NCBI RefSeq assembly: GCF_019801965.1
Contig: NZ_JAHVIA010000003.1
Location: 124,001 to 188,000, forward strand
DNA: 64,000 nt
Direction of reading: 5' to 3'
Origin: Salipiger bermudensis
GTDB taxonomy: Bacteria; Pseudomonadota; Alphaproteobacteria; Rhodobacterales; Rhodobacteraceae
Shown: piece by piece, positions 11,738-19,804 of the stretch
How positions within the stretch are numbered: the stretch's first letter is position 1
How the letters are laid out: each line of letters starts with the position of its first letter
Notes under the pieces: model-generated
Databases searched by the model: none
Told to the model about the DNA's origin: nothing
The model's input: the letters and a program-made list of their open reading frames with translations, nothing else
Made by a program: the position numbers and the translations under genes

Positions 11738-12385
11738 ATGCAGGACGCCAAGCCGCTTCCGCAATATCTCGTGCAGCGTTTCCATGGCTGGAAGGCGACG
11801 AGCTATGCCGAGAACCACGCCTGGTTCAAACGACTGGCCTCGGAGGGCCAGCATCCCCGCGCCATGATCATCTCCTGCTGCGACAGCCGGGTGCACGTGA
11901 CCTCGATTTTCGGGGCCGATACCGGCGAGTTCTTCATCCACCGCAACATCGCCAACCTGGTGCCGCCCTACGAGCCCGATGGCGACCACCACGGCACCTC
12001 GGCCACAGTGGAATACGCGGTGACCGCGCTTAAGGTGGCGCATGTCATCGTCATGGGCCACTCGAGCTGCGGCGGCGTGAAGGGTTGCCTCGACATGTGC
12101 TCGGGCCGGGCCCCGGCGCTGGAGGAGAAATCCAGCTTCGTCGGCCGCTGGATGGACATCCTGCGCCCCGGTTACGAGAAGGTGAAGGATCTGCCCGAGG
12201 ACAAGGTCTCGAAGGCGCTGGAGCACCAGGCGGTGCTGACCTCGCTCGAGAACCTGATGACCTTCCCCTTCGTGCGCGAGGCGGTGGAGAACGAAGAGCT
12301 GACCCTGCACGGTCTCTGGCACGAGATCGGCAAGGGCAGCATCGAGGTCTTCGATCCCAAGCTGGGCCGCTTCGAGGAAATCTGA
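11738..12385 (+). CDS. beta-class carbonic anhydrase
   Basis: A 215-residue beta carbonic anhydrase, a cytosolic zinc enzyme interconverting CO2 and bicarbonate. Zinc ligands are visible: Cys48 in the CCDSR motif (with the Asp49-Arg51 dyad), His108 and Cys111 in the GHSSCGGVKGC motif. The FIHRNIANLVPPYE segment is also characteristic. Length is normal and there is no signal peptide. The ATG at 11738 follows AGGAGGACGAC, a strong ribosome site. It is transcribed alone; the convergent small gene ends seven bases beyond its stop. Bicarbonate supply for carboxylases, as in anaplerotic or ethylmalonyl-CoA metabolism, is the expected role. Confidence 0.96.
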   Translation: MQDAKPLPQYLVQRFHGWKATSYAENHAWFKRLASEGQHPRAMIISCCDSRVHVTSIFGADTGEFFIHRNIANLVPPYEPDGDHHGTSATVEYAVTALKVAHVIVMGHSSCGGVKGCLDMCSGRAPALEEKSSFVGRWMDILRPGYEKVKDLPEDKVSKALEHQAVLTSLENLMTFPFVREAVENEELTLHGLWHEIGKGSIEVFDPKLGRFEEI

Positions 12386-12392
12386 GCCGGGC

Positions 12393-12716
12393 TCAGGCGT
12401 GCAGTTCGGCCGAGCACCCGTCTCGGCTGAGCCGCAGCGCCGGGCGCCCGAGGCGCGCCGCGAGCACCGAGAGCGGCATGCCGAGGCCGCGGCCGGTGCT
12501 GAGCGGGCGGCCGGTCTCGGTCTGCACGATCACCATGCGACCGCTGCGGAAGGTCAGGGCATAGCCCTTGCGGGCCAGGGCGCCGGCGAGGCCGGGCCAG
12601 TCGGTCGCGGCTTCCAGGATCGGCAGCAGTATCTGCCGGAGCAGGGCCGCGGTTTCGCTGTCGAGCTGGGGGGTCAGGGGGGCTGCGCCGACGGTGGCGC
12701 GGAACTCGTTACGCAT
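12393..12716 (-). CDS. small protein with relaxase-tail-like domain
   Basis: A 107-residue protein of unknown function. Residues about 36-85 read W-x2-L-x3-L-x2-KGYALTFRSGRMVIVQ...G..L...LG.PLSVLAARLGRP. The same pattern is found in the C-terminal half of the divergently encoded protein at 12855-13355: LRAKGYAFYEAGGGLALHAH...SALMRRFGRP. Comparable W..L...L...G modules occur at the C-terminal side of some relaxase/mobilization proteins; the link here is inference. The gene is convergent with carbonic anhydrase and shares a 138-base promoter region with its likely paralog. Confidence 0.65.
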   Translation of the reverse strand: MRNEFRATVGAAPLTPQLDSETAALLRQILLPILEAATDWPGLAGALARKGYALTFRSGRMVIVQTETGRPLSTGRGLGMPLSVLAARLGRPALRLSRDGCSAELHA

Positions 12717-12752
12717 CTGTCATCTCCTTGCCAGTTTGATGAAAATGCGACT

Positions 12753-12784
12753 CGAATTGGCCCGAATTATGGCAACAAGTTGCC
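12753..12784. promoter_or_regulatory. putative operator between divergent paralogs
   Basis: The shared promoter region of the genes at 12393-12716 and 12855-13355 contains a perfect inverted repeat, GGCAAC-AA-GTTGCC, at 12771-12784. It also has a direct repeat of CGAATT at 12753-12758 and 12763-12768, a 10-base period. Ribbon-helix-helix proteins often bind such helical-phase repeats in their own promoters, and the downstream protein has a ribbon-helix-helix-like N-terminus. Assignment as an autoregulatory operator is inference. Confidence 0.4.
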
Positions 12785-12854
12785 GCTGGGGAAACAGAGC
12801 GTTCTGCGGATTTTGTAACCTACTGTTAACCTTGATCGCGCAAGGCTTACGGGC

Positions 12855-13355
12855 ATGCGAGACGAGATTTTCACCCTGAAACTGAGCGCACCGCTGTATC
12901 AGGCGGCACAGCGGCTCGCGCGCGAGCGTGATGAGACGATCGGTCGGGTGATCCGAGATGCGCTTGCGGCGGAGATCCGGCGCGAGAGCCATCCTGCGAA
13001 GACGCTCAATCGGGCGGATGAGCAGCTCCTTGGCCCCTTGCAGGCCCTCCTCGCCGCGGATCTCGCCAGCGCCAGCGGCTGGGCCGATCTCGACCGCCGG
13101 CTGCGCGCCAAGGGCTATGCGTTCTACGAAGCCGGTGGCGGCCTCGCCCTGCACGCCCATCCCGGCGGACAGCGCCTGTGCAAGGCCTCCGAGCTTGGGC
13201 ACAGCTACAGCGCCCTGATGCGGCGCTTCGGGCGCCCGTTCCCGGGCCATGCCCATGTGCAGCTGGCCCGCGCCGCACTCGGGCCCGCATGGGAGGAGGC
13301 CGATCCCGACCTGATCGAACCGTTCGAAGTCAGTCCAGGCGGCGGGGGAAACTGA
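12855..13355 (+). CDS. RHH-like N-terminus fused to relaxase-tail-like domain
   Basis: A 166-residue protein. The first 45 residues, with FTLKLSAPLYQAAQRLARER then TIGRVIRDALAAEI, have the strand-helix-helix pattern of ribbon-helix-helix DNA-binding domains. Residues about 60-135 carry the module shared with the small protein at 12393-12716 (WADLDRRLRAKGYAFYE ... LMRRFGRPFPG). An RHH domain plus such a module would suit a DNA-binding regulator derived from a mobilization-type protein. No relaxase catalytic Tyr/His triad is present. The 3' end overlaps the small gene at 13330-13563 on the other strand by 26 bases. Confidence 0.7.
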   Translation: MRDEIFTLKLSAPLYQAAQRLARERDETIGRVIRDALAAEIRRESHPAKTLNRADEQLLGPLQALLAADLASASGWADLDRRLRAKGYAFYEAGGGLALHAHPGGQRLCKASELGHSYSALMRRFGRPFPGHAHVQLARAALGPAWEEADPDLIEPFEVSPGGGGN

Positions 13356-13563
13356 CGCGCCCCGCCGCCCCGGAGAGGGCGAGAGAGAAAGCGGGCGTGC
13401 GAGGCGCGGGGATCGCCGGTCGGCAGGCAAGGCCGAGCCAGCGGAAGATCCGGACACAGGCGCGGCGCGCCGGGCGGCTGCGCCGGCGGCACAGGCTCAG
13501 GCTGCGAGCGGTCAGCGCTTCGATGCGACGGTCACGGGCGAGTGCGAGAAAATCGGTGGTCAT
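13330..13563 (-). CDS. small arginine-rich protein, unknown
   Basis: A 77-residue reading frame beginning MTTDFLALARDRRIEALTAR, with a strong AGGAG site seven bases upstream of its ATG at 13563. The middle is arginine- and cysteine-rich (CRRRSRPARRACVRIFRWLG). No family is recognised. It overlaps the RHH-type gene by 26 bases tail to tail. Support is limited to the ribosome site and a plausible N-terminal helix, so it could be a spurious frame in GC-rich DNA; I rate it as possible. Confidence 0.45.
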   Translation of the reverse strand: MTTDFLALARDRRIEALTARSLSLCRRRSRPARRACVRIFRWLGLACRPAIPAPRTPAFSLALSGAAGRVSFPRRLD

Positions 13564-13748
13564 GGCCGGGCTCCTGCTTGGATCAGTTGCCGTTCTGGCG
13601 CAATGCACGGCGGGGTCTCCGCCTCGCCCCCTGTCTAGCGCGGCGCCGCCGCCCGTTGCCAGCGTCCCGAGGGCTAGGGCCTAGTGGCAACCGCATGGGC
13701 GCCCTATCCGTTCGGACAGGCCGATCCCGAGACGGCGCCGCGGCCCGA

Positions 13749-13777
13749 AACGAAAACGGGGCCCGCGCGGGCCCCGT
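13749..13777 (-). terminator. rho-independent terminator of asd
   Basis: A perfect 22-base palindrome at 13756-13777 (ACGGGGCCCGC and its complement). On the minus strand it is followed by TTTTCGTTT. It lies 30 bases after the asd stop. Confidence 0.8.
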
Positions 13778-13806
13778 CTCGATCAGCTTTCGGGTGCATG
13801 CCCGTC

Positions 13807-14829
13807 TCAGCCCTTCTTGAGCACCTTCTGGCCCAGAACCTCGGCGATCTGAACCGCATTCAGAGCCGCGCCCTTGCGCAGGTTGTCCGACACGCACCAG
13901 AAGTTCAGGCCGTTGTCGATCGTCGAGTCCTGACGGATGCGGCTGATGAAGGTGGCGAAATCACCGACGCATTCGACCGGCGTGACGTAGCCCCCGTCCT
14001 CGCGCTTGTCGACGACCATGATGCCCGGCGCCTCGCGCAGGATGTCGCGGGCCTCGTCCTCGTCGAGGAAATCCTCGGTCTCGATGTTGATCGACTCGGC
14101 GTGGCCGACGAAGACCGGCACCCGCACGCAGGTCGCCGTGACCTTAATCGACGGGTCGACAATCTTCTTGGTCTCGGCGACCATCTTCCACTCTTCCTTG
14201 GTCGAGCCGTCTTCCATGAAGACGTCGATATGCGGGATGACGTTGAAGGCGATCTGCTTGGGGTATTTCTTCGGCGGCACCTCGGTCACCGGGTTGTAGA
14301 CCGCCTTGGTCTGATCCCAGAGCTCGTCCATGCCTTCCTTGCCCGAGCCCGAGACCGACTGGTAGGTCGAGACCACGACGCGCTTGATCTTGGCGCGGTC
14401 ATGCAGCGGCTTGAGCGCCACGACCATCTGCGCCGTCGAGCAGTTCGGGTTGGCGATGATGTTCTTCTTGGCATAGCCCAGCACCGCGTCGGCGTTCACT
14501 TCCGGAACCACCAGCGGAACGTCGGGGTCGTAGCGGTAGAGCGACGAGTTGTCGATCACCACGCAGCCGGCGGCGGCAGCCTTCGGCGCGTATTCCTTCG
14601 TCGCATCCGAGCCGATGGCAAAAAGTGCGATGTCCCAGCCGGTGAAGTCGAACGTGGCGAGATCCTGGGTCTTGAGTGTCTTGTCGCCGAAGCTCACTTC
14701 GGTGCCGAGCGAGCGGCGCGATGCCAGCACCGCGATCTCGTCCACCGGGAACTCGCGCTCGGCGAGGATGTTCAGCATTTCACGGCCCACGTTGCCCGTG
14801 GCGCCAGCGACAACGACCTTATAGCCCAT
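13807..14829 (-). CDS. asd: aspartate-semialdehyde dehydrogenase
   Basis: A 340-residue enzyme reducing aspartyl-4-phosphate to aspartate-4-semialdehyde with NADPH, the branch step to lysine/diaminopimelate, threonine and methionine. The Rossmann motif GATGNVGREML lies near the N-terminus; the catalytic cysteine is Cys130 in NPNCSTAQMV. SGSGKEGMDEL and the SINIETEDFLDEDEAR region fit the family. The start MGYKVVVAGA at 14829 follows AAGGAGAGCCAG, which decides against an upstream extension to 14904. It is monocistronic, with its own terminator at 13749-13777. Confidence 0.97.
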   Translation of the reverse strand: MGYKVVVAGATGNVGREMLNILAEREFPVDEIAVLASRRSLGTEVSFGDKTLKTQDLATFDFTGWDIALFAIGSDATKEYAPKAAAAGCVVIDNSSLYRYDPDVPLVVPEVNADAVLGYAKKNIIANPNCSTAQMVVALKPLHDRAKIKRVVVSTYQSVSGSGKEGMDELWDQTKAVYNPVTEVPPKKYPKQIAFNVIPHIDVFMEDGSTKEEWKMVAETKKIVDPSIKVTATCVRVPVFVGHAESINIETEDFLDEDEARDILREAPGIMVVDKREDGGYVTPVECVGDFATFISRIRQDSTIDNGLNFWCVSDNLRKGAALNAVQIAEVLGQKVLKKG

Positions 14830-15245
14830 CTGGCTCTCCTTCGTTTGCAATTCGCGTGCACGCGGCTGCCGCGGCACGTCGGATTGGCGCGCGTGATACC
14901 TCAAGGGACCTGTCAGCGAAAGGGGGCTTGGCGCGGGCCAAGTGTTAAAGATCCGTTTAGATCGGTGCCCCAGAGCTCACCCCCGGCGTGAAACGCCCGT
15001 TCCGGAGGCGGCCGCCATTTTTCCCGGCAAAGCTGCGCAACAGATCGGTGAAATCTCGCCAATTCTCGCAGGCGCAGCAAATCCTTCCTTGTCTATTCAA
15101 TGGGCAATCGCGTAAACGGGATCAAGATTTGATGACGAGTTAGGCACAAAATGGGGCCGCCCGGTAGCTTCCGGAAACAAATTGCGACCCATACTGTTTT
15201 GGACCCACTCGCTGAGCGAACTGTGTTCGTGAAGGACGGAAAGAC
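14830..15245. other. 416-base intergenic region asd / capD-type gene
   Basis: A divergent region with no coding frame I can support. It holds the asd ribosome site at its left end and a GGACGGAAAG site before the ATG at 15246. There is a small perfect inverted repeat, CTTGGC-N4-GCCAAG, at 14927-14942. Both promoters must be here, but no -35/-10 pair is convincing. Base composition falls toward AT between about 15080 and 15200. Confidence 0.6.
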
Positions 15246-17123
15246 ATGCTCTACAAGATCGTCACCAGTTTGACGCGAGCGCAAAAACAACTCCTATTCC
15301 TGTTCATGGACGCGGCCGCAATCGGGATTGCCTTCTTCGCGGCGCTTCTGCTCAACGCAGCGGTGAATCACGATCTTCCGTCGCTCTACAGCTTCGTTCC
15401 CCTGACCGGCGCGCTCGTTGCCGTTGGCAGCGCGGCGTCCTGGTGGGTCGGCCTGCCGCTCTTCACACTCAATGCCTACGATATCCGCGGCGTCACCCGC
15501 ACCGCCGGCTTCGCCGCGATCTGCGGCGTGCTCGGCGCCGGGCTGAACGGCTATCTCGCCCCGGCCCTGTCGATGGCGGTCTATGTCAATTTCGCCCTGC
15601 TGCTGCTCGTGCTCTGCGCCACCTGGCGCATCGTGCTGCGGCAACTCCTGATCGAGATCTACCGCCGCGGCCAGACCCGCATGCGGGTGCTGATCTATGG
15701 TGCGGGCCAGACCGGCCAGCAGCTCGTGGCCGCGCTGCGCCACGACCGCGCGGTCGAGCCGGTCGCCTTCGTCGACGACAACCCGACGCTGCAGAGCAAG
15801 CTCGTCGGCGGGTTGCGCGTCCATGCCGCCTCCGCGATCGGCGACATCATCACTCGCAAGCAGATCGACCGTGTGGTGCTCGCGATGCCGTCGATTAGCC
15901 AGCCCCAGCTGGCGCGCATCGCCCATCGCCTGCGTCAGATCGGCTGCGAAGTGCACGCCCTGCCCTCCTTTGCCGAGCTGGTCGGCGAGGGCGAGCTGCG
16001 CAAGCGCGTCGCCCCGGTGTCGCTCGACGACCTGCTCGGCCGCAACCGGCTCGAGCACGAGCTTCCGGGCGTCAGCCACGCCTATAGCGGCCGCCGCATC
16101 CTGGTGACCGGCGCCGGCGGCTCGATCGGCTCCGAACTCTGCCGCCAGCTCATCGCCTGCAAGCCCGATTGCGTGGTGCTCGTCGATCACGCCGAGCTCA
16201 GCCTCTACAACATCGACAAGGAGCTGCGCGATCTCGCCTCCGGGATGACGATCGTGCCGGTCCTGGGCTCGGTGCTGAACGAGACCCTGATGGCGGATCT
16301 GATGCGCGAGCACGAGATCGAGGTGGTGCTGCACGCCGCCGCCTACAAGCACCTGCCGCTGGTCGAATGCAACGTCCTGTCGGGCCTCGACAACAACGTC
16401 ATCGGCACCAAGGTTCTGGCCGAGGCGGCGCGCGACGCGGGCGTCGAGCGCTTTATCCTCGTCTCCTCCGACAAGGCCGTGCGCCCGACCAACGTGATGG
16501 GCGCCTCCAAGCGCCTGGCCGAGCTGATCATCCAGGATCTCGCCACCCGCAGCAGCAGCACCCGCTTCTCGATGGTGCGCTTCGGCAACGTTCTCGGCTC
16601 CTCGGGCTCGGTGATCCCGCTGTTCGAAGAACAGATCGCCCGCGGCGGCCCGGTCACCCTGACCGACGCAAAGGTGACGCGCTACTTCATGACAATCTCC
16701 GAAGCCGCACGGCTGGTGCTGCTGGCGGGCTCCTTCGCCCGCGGCGGCGATGTCTTCGTTCTCGATATGGGCGACCCGGTGCCGATCCGCAAGCTGGCCC
16801 GTCAGATGATCGAAGGCGCCGGCTATACCGTGCGCTCGCCGGCCAACCCGGATGGCGATATCGAGATCAAGGTGACCGGCCTGCGCAAGGGCGAGAAGCT
16901 GCACGAAGAGCTGCTGATCTCCTCCGACATGCTGACCACTCCGCATCACAAGATCATGCGCGCGCAGGAGAGCTACCTGTCCGAGATCGAGATCGCCACC
17001 GCGCTCAAGGATCTGCGCCACGCCATCGCGACGCTCGACGAAGAGCTGGCGCGGGCGATCATCGCGCGCTGGGTGGAGCGCCACGAAGAGCCCGAAAGCG
17101 CCGAGGAAAAGCAGCGCGTCTGA
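15246..17123 (+). CDS. FlaA1/CapD-type nucleotide-sugar 4,6-dehydratase
   Basis: A 625-residue membrane-bound polysaccharide biosynthesis protein. Four hydrophobic helices occupy about residues 15-135. A first Rossmann-like domain (YGAGQTGQQLVAALR) precedes the catalytic SDR domain, which has TGAGGSIGSELCRQL at about 288-302, the YKHLPLVECN motif, Ser407 in SSDKA, and MGASK at 418-422. Met in place of the usual catalytic Tyr is the WbpM/FlaA1 large-form pattern. Members convert UDP-GlcNAc to a 4-keto-6-deoxy sugar for O-antigen, capsule or glycoprotein glycans. It stands alone here, about 28 kb from the main polysaccharide genes. Confidence 0.93.
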   Translation: MLYKIVTSLTRAQKQLLFLFMDAAAIGIAFFAALLLNAAVNHDLPSLYSFVPLTGALVAVGSAASWWVGLPLFTLNAYDIRGVTRTAGFAAICGVLGAGLNGYLAPALSMAVYVNFALLLLVLCATWRIVLRQLLIEIYRRGQTRMRVLIYGAGQTGQQLVAALRHDRAVEPVAFVDDNPTLQSKLVGGLRVHAASAIGDIITRKQIDRVVLAMPSISQPQLARIAHRLRQIGCEVHALPSFAELVGEGELRKRVAPVSLDDLLGRNRLEHELPGVSHAYSGRRILVTGAGGSIGSELCRQLIACKPDCVVLVDHAELSLYNIDKELRDLASGMTIVPVLGSVLNETLMADLMREHEIEVVLHAAAYKHLPLVECNVLSGLDNNVIGTKVLAEAARDAGVERFILVSSDKAVRPTNVMGASKRLAELIIQDLATRSSSTRFSMVRFGNVLGSSGSVIPLFEEQIARGGPVTLTDAKVTRYFMTISEAARLVLLAGSFARGGDVFVLDMGDPVPIRKLARQMIEGAGYTVRSPANPDGDIEIKVTGLRKGEKLHEELLISSDMLTTPHHKIMRAQESYLSEIEIATALKDLRHAIATLDEELARAIIARWVERHEEPESAEEKQRV

Positions 17124-17167
17124 GCGCGTCAGCCTTGCCCGCCACCGAGGCCGGGAGCGAAAACGAA

Positions 17168-17190
17168 ACGGGAGGCCATTGGCCTCCCGT
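17168..17190. terminator. bidirectional terminator between convergent genes
   Basis: Perfect stem ACGGGAGGCC-ATT-GGCCTCCCGT. On the minus strand it is followed by TTCGTTTTCG, serving the LOG gene; on the plus strand by CTGCGTTTG, serving the capD-type gene. Confidence 0.8.
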
Positions 17191-17212
17191 CTGCGTTTGC
17201 ACGGGCCCCTGT

Positions 17213-18055
17213 TCAGCGGCCGGGAATATCATCGCGCGCCGGCGCGGGATCCCATTCCTCGATGATCGCCGCCGCCTCCTCGGCGGTCTCGACGAAGCGG
17301 AACAGGTCGAGATCCTCCGGGCTGATGGTGCCCGCGTCCTCGAGCGCCTCCCAGTTGATGATCTTCTCCCAGAATGCTCGGCCGAAGAGCAGGAACGGCA
17401 CCCGCTTCATGCGCCCGGTCTGGATCAGCGTGAGTGACTCGAACATCTCGTCGAGCGTGCCGAAGCCGCCGGGGAACACGCAGATCGCCCGCGCCCGCAT
17501 CAGGAAGTGCATCTTGCGGATCGCGAAGTAATGGAAGTTGAAGCACAGGTCCGGGGTCACGAATTCGTTCGGGGCCTGCTCATGCGGCAGCACGATGTTG
17601 AGCCCGATCGACACGCCGCCGACCTCCTGCGCGCCCAAGTTTCCCGCCTCCATCACGCCGGGCCCGCCGCCGGTGGCGACGACGAATTCGCGGTTGCCCG
17701 AGGCGATCGATTTCTCGGTCATCTTCTGCGCGAAGAGCCGCGCCTCCTCGTAGAAATGCGAGAGGTCGGCCAGCGTCTGCGTGCGCGCCCCGCCCTTCTC
17801 GGCCGGCGACGGGATCCGCGCCCCGCCGAACAGCACCACGGTCGAGGCGATCTCATGCTCGTCCATCAGCAGCTGCGGCTTCAGAAGTTCCAGCTGCAGC
17901 CGCACCGGGCGCAGCTCTTCGCGGCAAAGAAAGCCCTCGTCTGCAAAGGCCAGCCGATAGGACGGCGCACGGGTCTGCGGCGTATCGGGGATGTCCTCGG
18001 CGGTCTTCCGGTCGCGCCCGGCGTCGCGGAAGATGGAATGGCGTTCGTCGTTCAT
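17213..18055 (-). CDS. LOG family (TIGR00730) Rossmann-fold protein
   Basis: A 280-residue protein of the LOG/YgdH family, cytosolic nucleotide 5'-monophosphate phosphoribohydrolases often misnamed lysine decarboxylases. The diagnostic motif PGGFGTLDEMFE begins at residue 195, preceded by GGGPGVMEA at about 130-138 and an RKMHF stretch. This is the longer form, with about 60 extra N-terminal residues. It may release a base from AMP-like nucleotides; the substrate is not determinable. It is divergent from the threonine dehydratase-like gene, with a 77-base spacer. Confidence 0.92.
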   Translation of the reverse strand: MNDERHSIFRDAGRDRKTAEDIPDTPQTRAPSYRLAFADEGFLCREELRPVRLQLELLKPQLLMDEHEIASTVVLFGGARIPSPAEKGGARTQTLADLSHFYEEARLFAQKMTEKSIASGNREFVVATGGGPGVMEAGNLGAQEVGGVSIGLNIVLPHEQAPNEFVTPDLCFNFHYFAIRKMHFLMRARAICVFPGGFGTLDEMFESLTLIQTGRMKRVPFLLFGRAFWEKIINWEALEDAGTISPEDLDLFRFVETAEEAAAIIEEWDPAPARDDIPGR

Positions 18056-18132
18056 GCTCTGGGGTATCCTTGTCCTGCCATCAGACTGACTATAGCGTGC
18101 CGATCTGCCGCGACACTATCGGAAGACCGGAA

Positions 18133-19050
18133 ATGGACTGGAAACACGAAATCTCGAGCGCCGCCGCCCGCATCAAAGGCCACGCTCAGATCACCCCCGT
18201 CATGACGACCGACGCGCTTTGGCAGCGCCCGGTCGAGCTCAAGCTCGAACAGCTCCAGCACACCGGCAGCTTCAAGGCGCGCGGCGCCTTCAACACGCTG
18301 CTCTCCGAGCCGGTGCCGGAGGCGGGCGTCGTCGCGGCCTCGGGCGGCAATCACGGCGCGGCGGTGGCCTACGCGGCCACGCGGCTCGGCCACAGGGCGC
18401 AGATCTTCGTGCCCGAGATGGCCGGCCCGGCCAAGATCGCGCTGATCGAGCGCACCGGCGCGGCGCTGACAGTGGTGCCCGGCGAATACGCCAACGCGCT
18501 CGAGGCGGCCCGCGCCTACGAGGCGGAGACCGGCGCGATGCAGGTCCACGCCTATGACGCCCCCGGCACGGTGGCAGGGCAAGGCACCTTGATGCGCGAA
18601 TGGGAGGCGCAGGGGCTCGAGGCCGACACGGTGCTGATCGCCGTCGGCGGCGGCGGGCTGATCGCCGGGTCGCTGGCTTGGCTTCAGGGCGCGCGCAAGG
18701 TCGTGGCGGTCGAGCCGGAGACATCCTGCGCCCTGCACGCGGCCCTCGAGGCCGGGGCGCCTGTCGATGTGCAGGTCTCGGGCGTTGCCGCCAACGCGCT
18801 TGGCGCCCGCCAGGTGGGCAGCATCTGCCATGATCTGTCGCAGGCGCATCTCGGCGCCTCGGTGCTTGTTCCGGACGATGCAATCACCGAGGCCCAGACG
18901 GCGCTGTGGCAATCCCACCGCCTGCTGGTCGAGCCTGCGGGCGCCACCGCGCTCGCGGCGCTGCGCGCGGGCGCCTACGTTCCGGAGCCGGGGGAGCGGG
19001 TGGCGGTCCTGGTCTGCGGCGGCAACATCGCGCCCGACCCGCTGGGCTGA
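18133..19050 (+). CDS. serine/threonine dehydratase-like PLP enzyme
   Basis: A 305-residue fold-type II PLP enzyme. The Schiff-base lysine is Lys48 in TGSFKARGAF, the phosphate loop is VGGGGLIAGS at about residues 175-184, and the asparagine loop SGGNHG is present. Such enzymes deaminate threonine or serine to the 2-oxo acid, or act on hydroxyaspartate. The regulatory ACT domain of biosynthetic IlvA is absent, so a catabolic or side-activity enzyme is more likely. I chose the ATG at 18133 over an upstream one at 18070, because the protein family starts near MDWKHEI. Neighbours give no pathway clue. Confidence 0.88.
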   Translation: MDWKHEISSAAARIKGHAQITPVMTTDALWQRPVELKLEQLQHTGSFKARGAFNTLLSEPVPEAGVVAASGGNHGAAVAYAATRLGHRAQIFVPEMAGPAKIALIERTGAALTVVPGEYANALEAARAYEAETGAMQVHAYDAPGTVAGQGTLMREWEAQGLEADTVLIAVGGGGLIAGSLAWLQGARKVVAVEPETSCALHAALEAGAPVDVQVSGVAANALGARQVGSICHDLSQAHLGASVLVPDDAITEAQTALWQSHRLLVEPAGATALAALRAGAYVPEPGERVAVLVCGGNIAPDPLG

Positions 19051-19054
19051 GCCC

Positions 19055-19804
19055 TCAGAGCGCGGCGCTCAAGACCACCCAGCCGGCGATCTCGGAGCAG
19101 AGCTGCACCGTGCCGAGAACGTCGCCGGTCTGGCCGCCGAGCAAGGCCTTGGCGCGCCGCCCGACGACCCAGGCGGCGGCGGCCATCACCAGCAGCGCCG
19201 CCATGCCCGGCACGCCGAGGAAGGGCGCGATCAGCAGCGCCAGCAGGCCGCCGGGGAACCAGCGGATATTGCCCTTGCCGGCGCTGGCAGCGAGATGGCC
19301 GAGCCCGTCCTCGCGGGCGGGCGGCAGCCATTCCATCACCATCAGGATCGCCAGCCGGCTGACCACGGCGCAGAGCATCAGCGCCAGTCCGGCCTCAAGC
19401 CCGCTCGGAAAGGCCGCAAGCGCCGCCGCCCCGAGGGCGACCGCGAGGATCAGCGCCAAGACGCCGTAGCTGCCGACCCGGCTGTCACGCATGATGGCCA
19501 GCCGCTGATCGCGGTCGCGCCCGCCCATGCCGTCGACGAAATCCGCCAGCCCGTCATGGTGCAGCCCGCCAGTGCCCAGCACCAGCGCGATCACCGCCAG
19601 CAGCCCGCCCGCCAGAGGCGGCAGGCCCAGCGCCGCGGCGCCGGACAGCACCGCCCAGGCGATCAGCGCCAGCGGGACGCCGACCAGAGGAAAGGCCCAG
19701 CGGGCGTGGGTGATTTCCGGCGGCGTCCCCTCGAACTGCCCGACAGGCAGGCGGGTCAGCAGCATCAGCGCCAACCGGATCTCGGGGAGGCGCCGCCGCC
19801 TCAC
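19055..19804 (-). CDS. cobS: adenosylcobinamide-GDP ribazoletransferase (cobalamin synthase)
   Basis: A 249-residue inner-membrane enzyme joining adenosylcobinamide-GDP to alpha-ribazole(-phosphate), the last step of cobalamin assembly. Recognised by GGLHHDGLADFVDGMGG near residues 85-100, where acidic residues bind Mg, and by the RDSRVGSYGVLAL segment, plus six or so hydrophobic helices. The start is a GTG at 19804 overlapping the cobT stop as GTGA, giving an N-terminus MRRRRLPEIRLALMLLTRLPV typical of the family. It is the promoter-distal gene of cobU-cobT-cobS on the minus strand. Confidence 0.94.
   Translation of the reverse strand: MRRRRLPEIRLALMLLTRLPVGQFEGTPPEITHARWAFPLVGVPLALIAWAVLSGAAALGLPPLAGGLLAVIALVLGTGGLHHDGLADFVDGMGGRDRDQRLAIMRDSRVGSYGVLALILAVALGAAALAAFPSGLEAGLALMLCAVVSRLAILMVMEWLPPAREDGLGHLAASAGKGNIRWFPGGLLALLIAPFLGVPGMAALLVMAAAAWVVGRRAKALLGGQTGDVLGTVQLCSEIAGWVVLSAAL

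Noticed and set aside
13542-13820. Plus-strand frame of 92 codons over the asd terminator
   Set aside because: It runs through a perfect terminator palindrome and lacks a ribosome site.
15120-15134. ATCAAGATTTGAT as an FNR box
   Set aside because: The half-sites are in the wrong order (ATCAA before TTGAT) and the spacing is wrong for TTGAT-N4-ATCAA.
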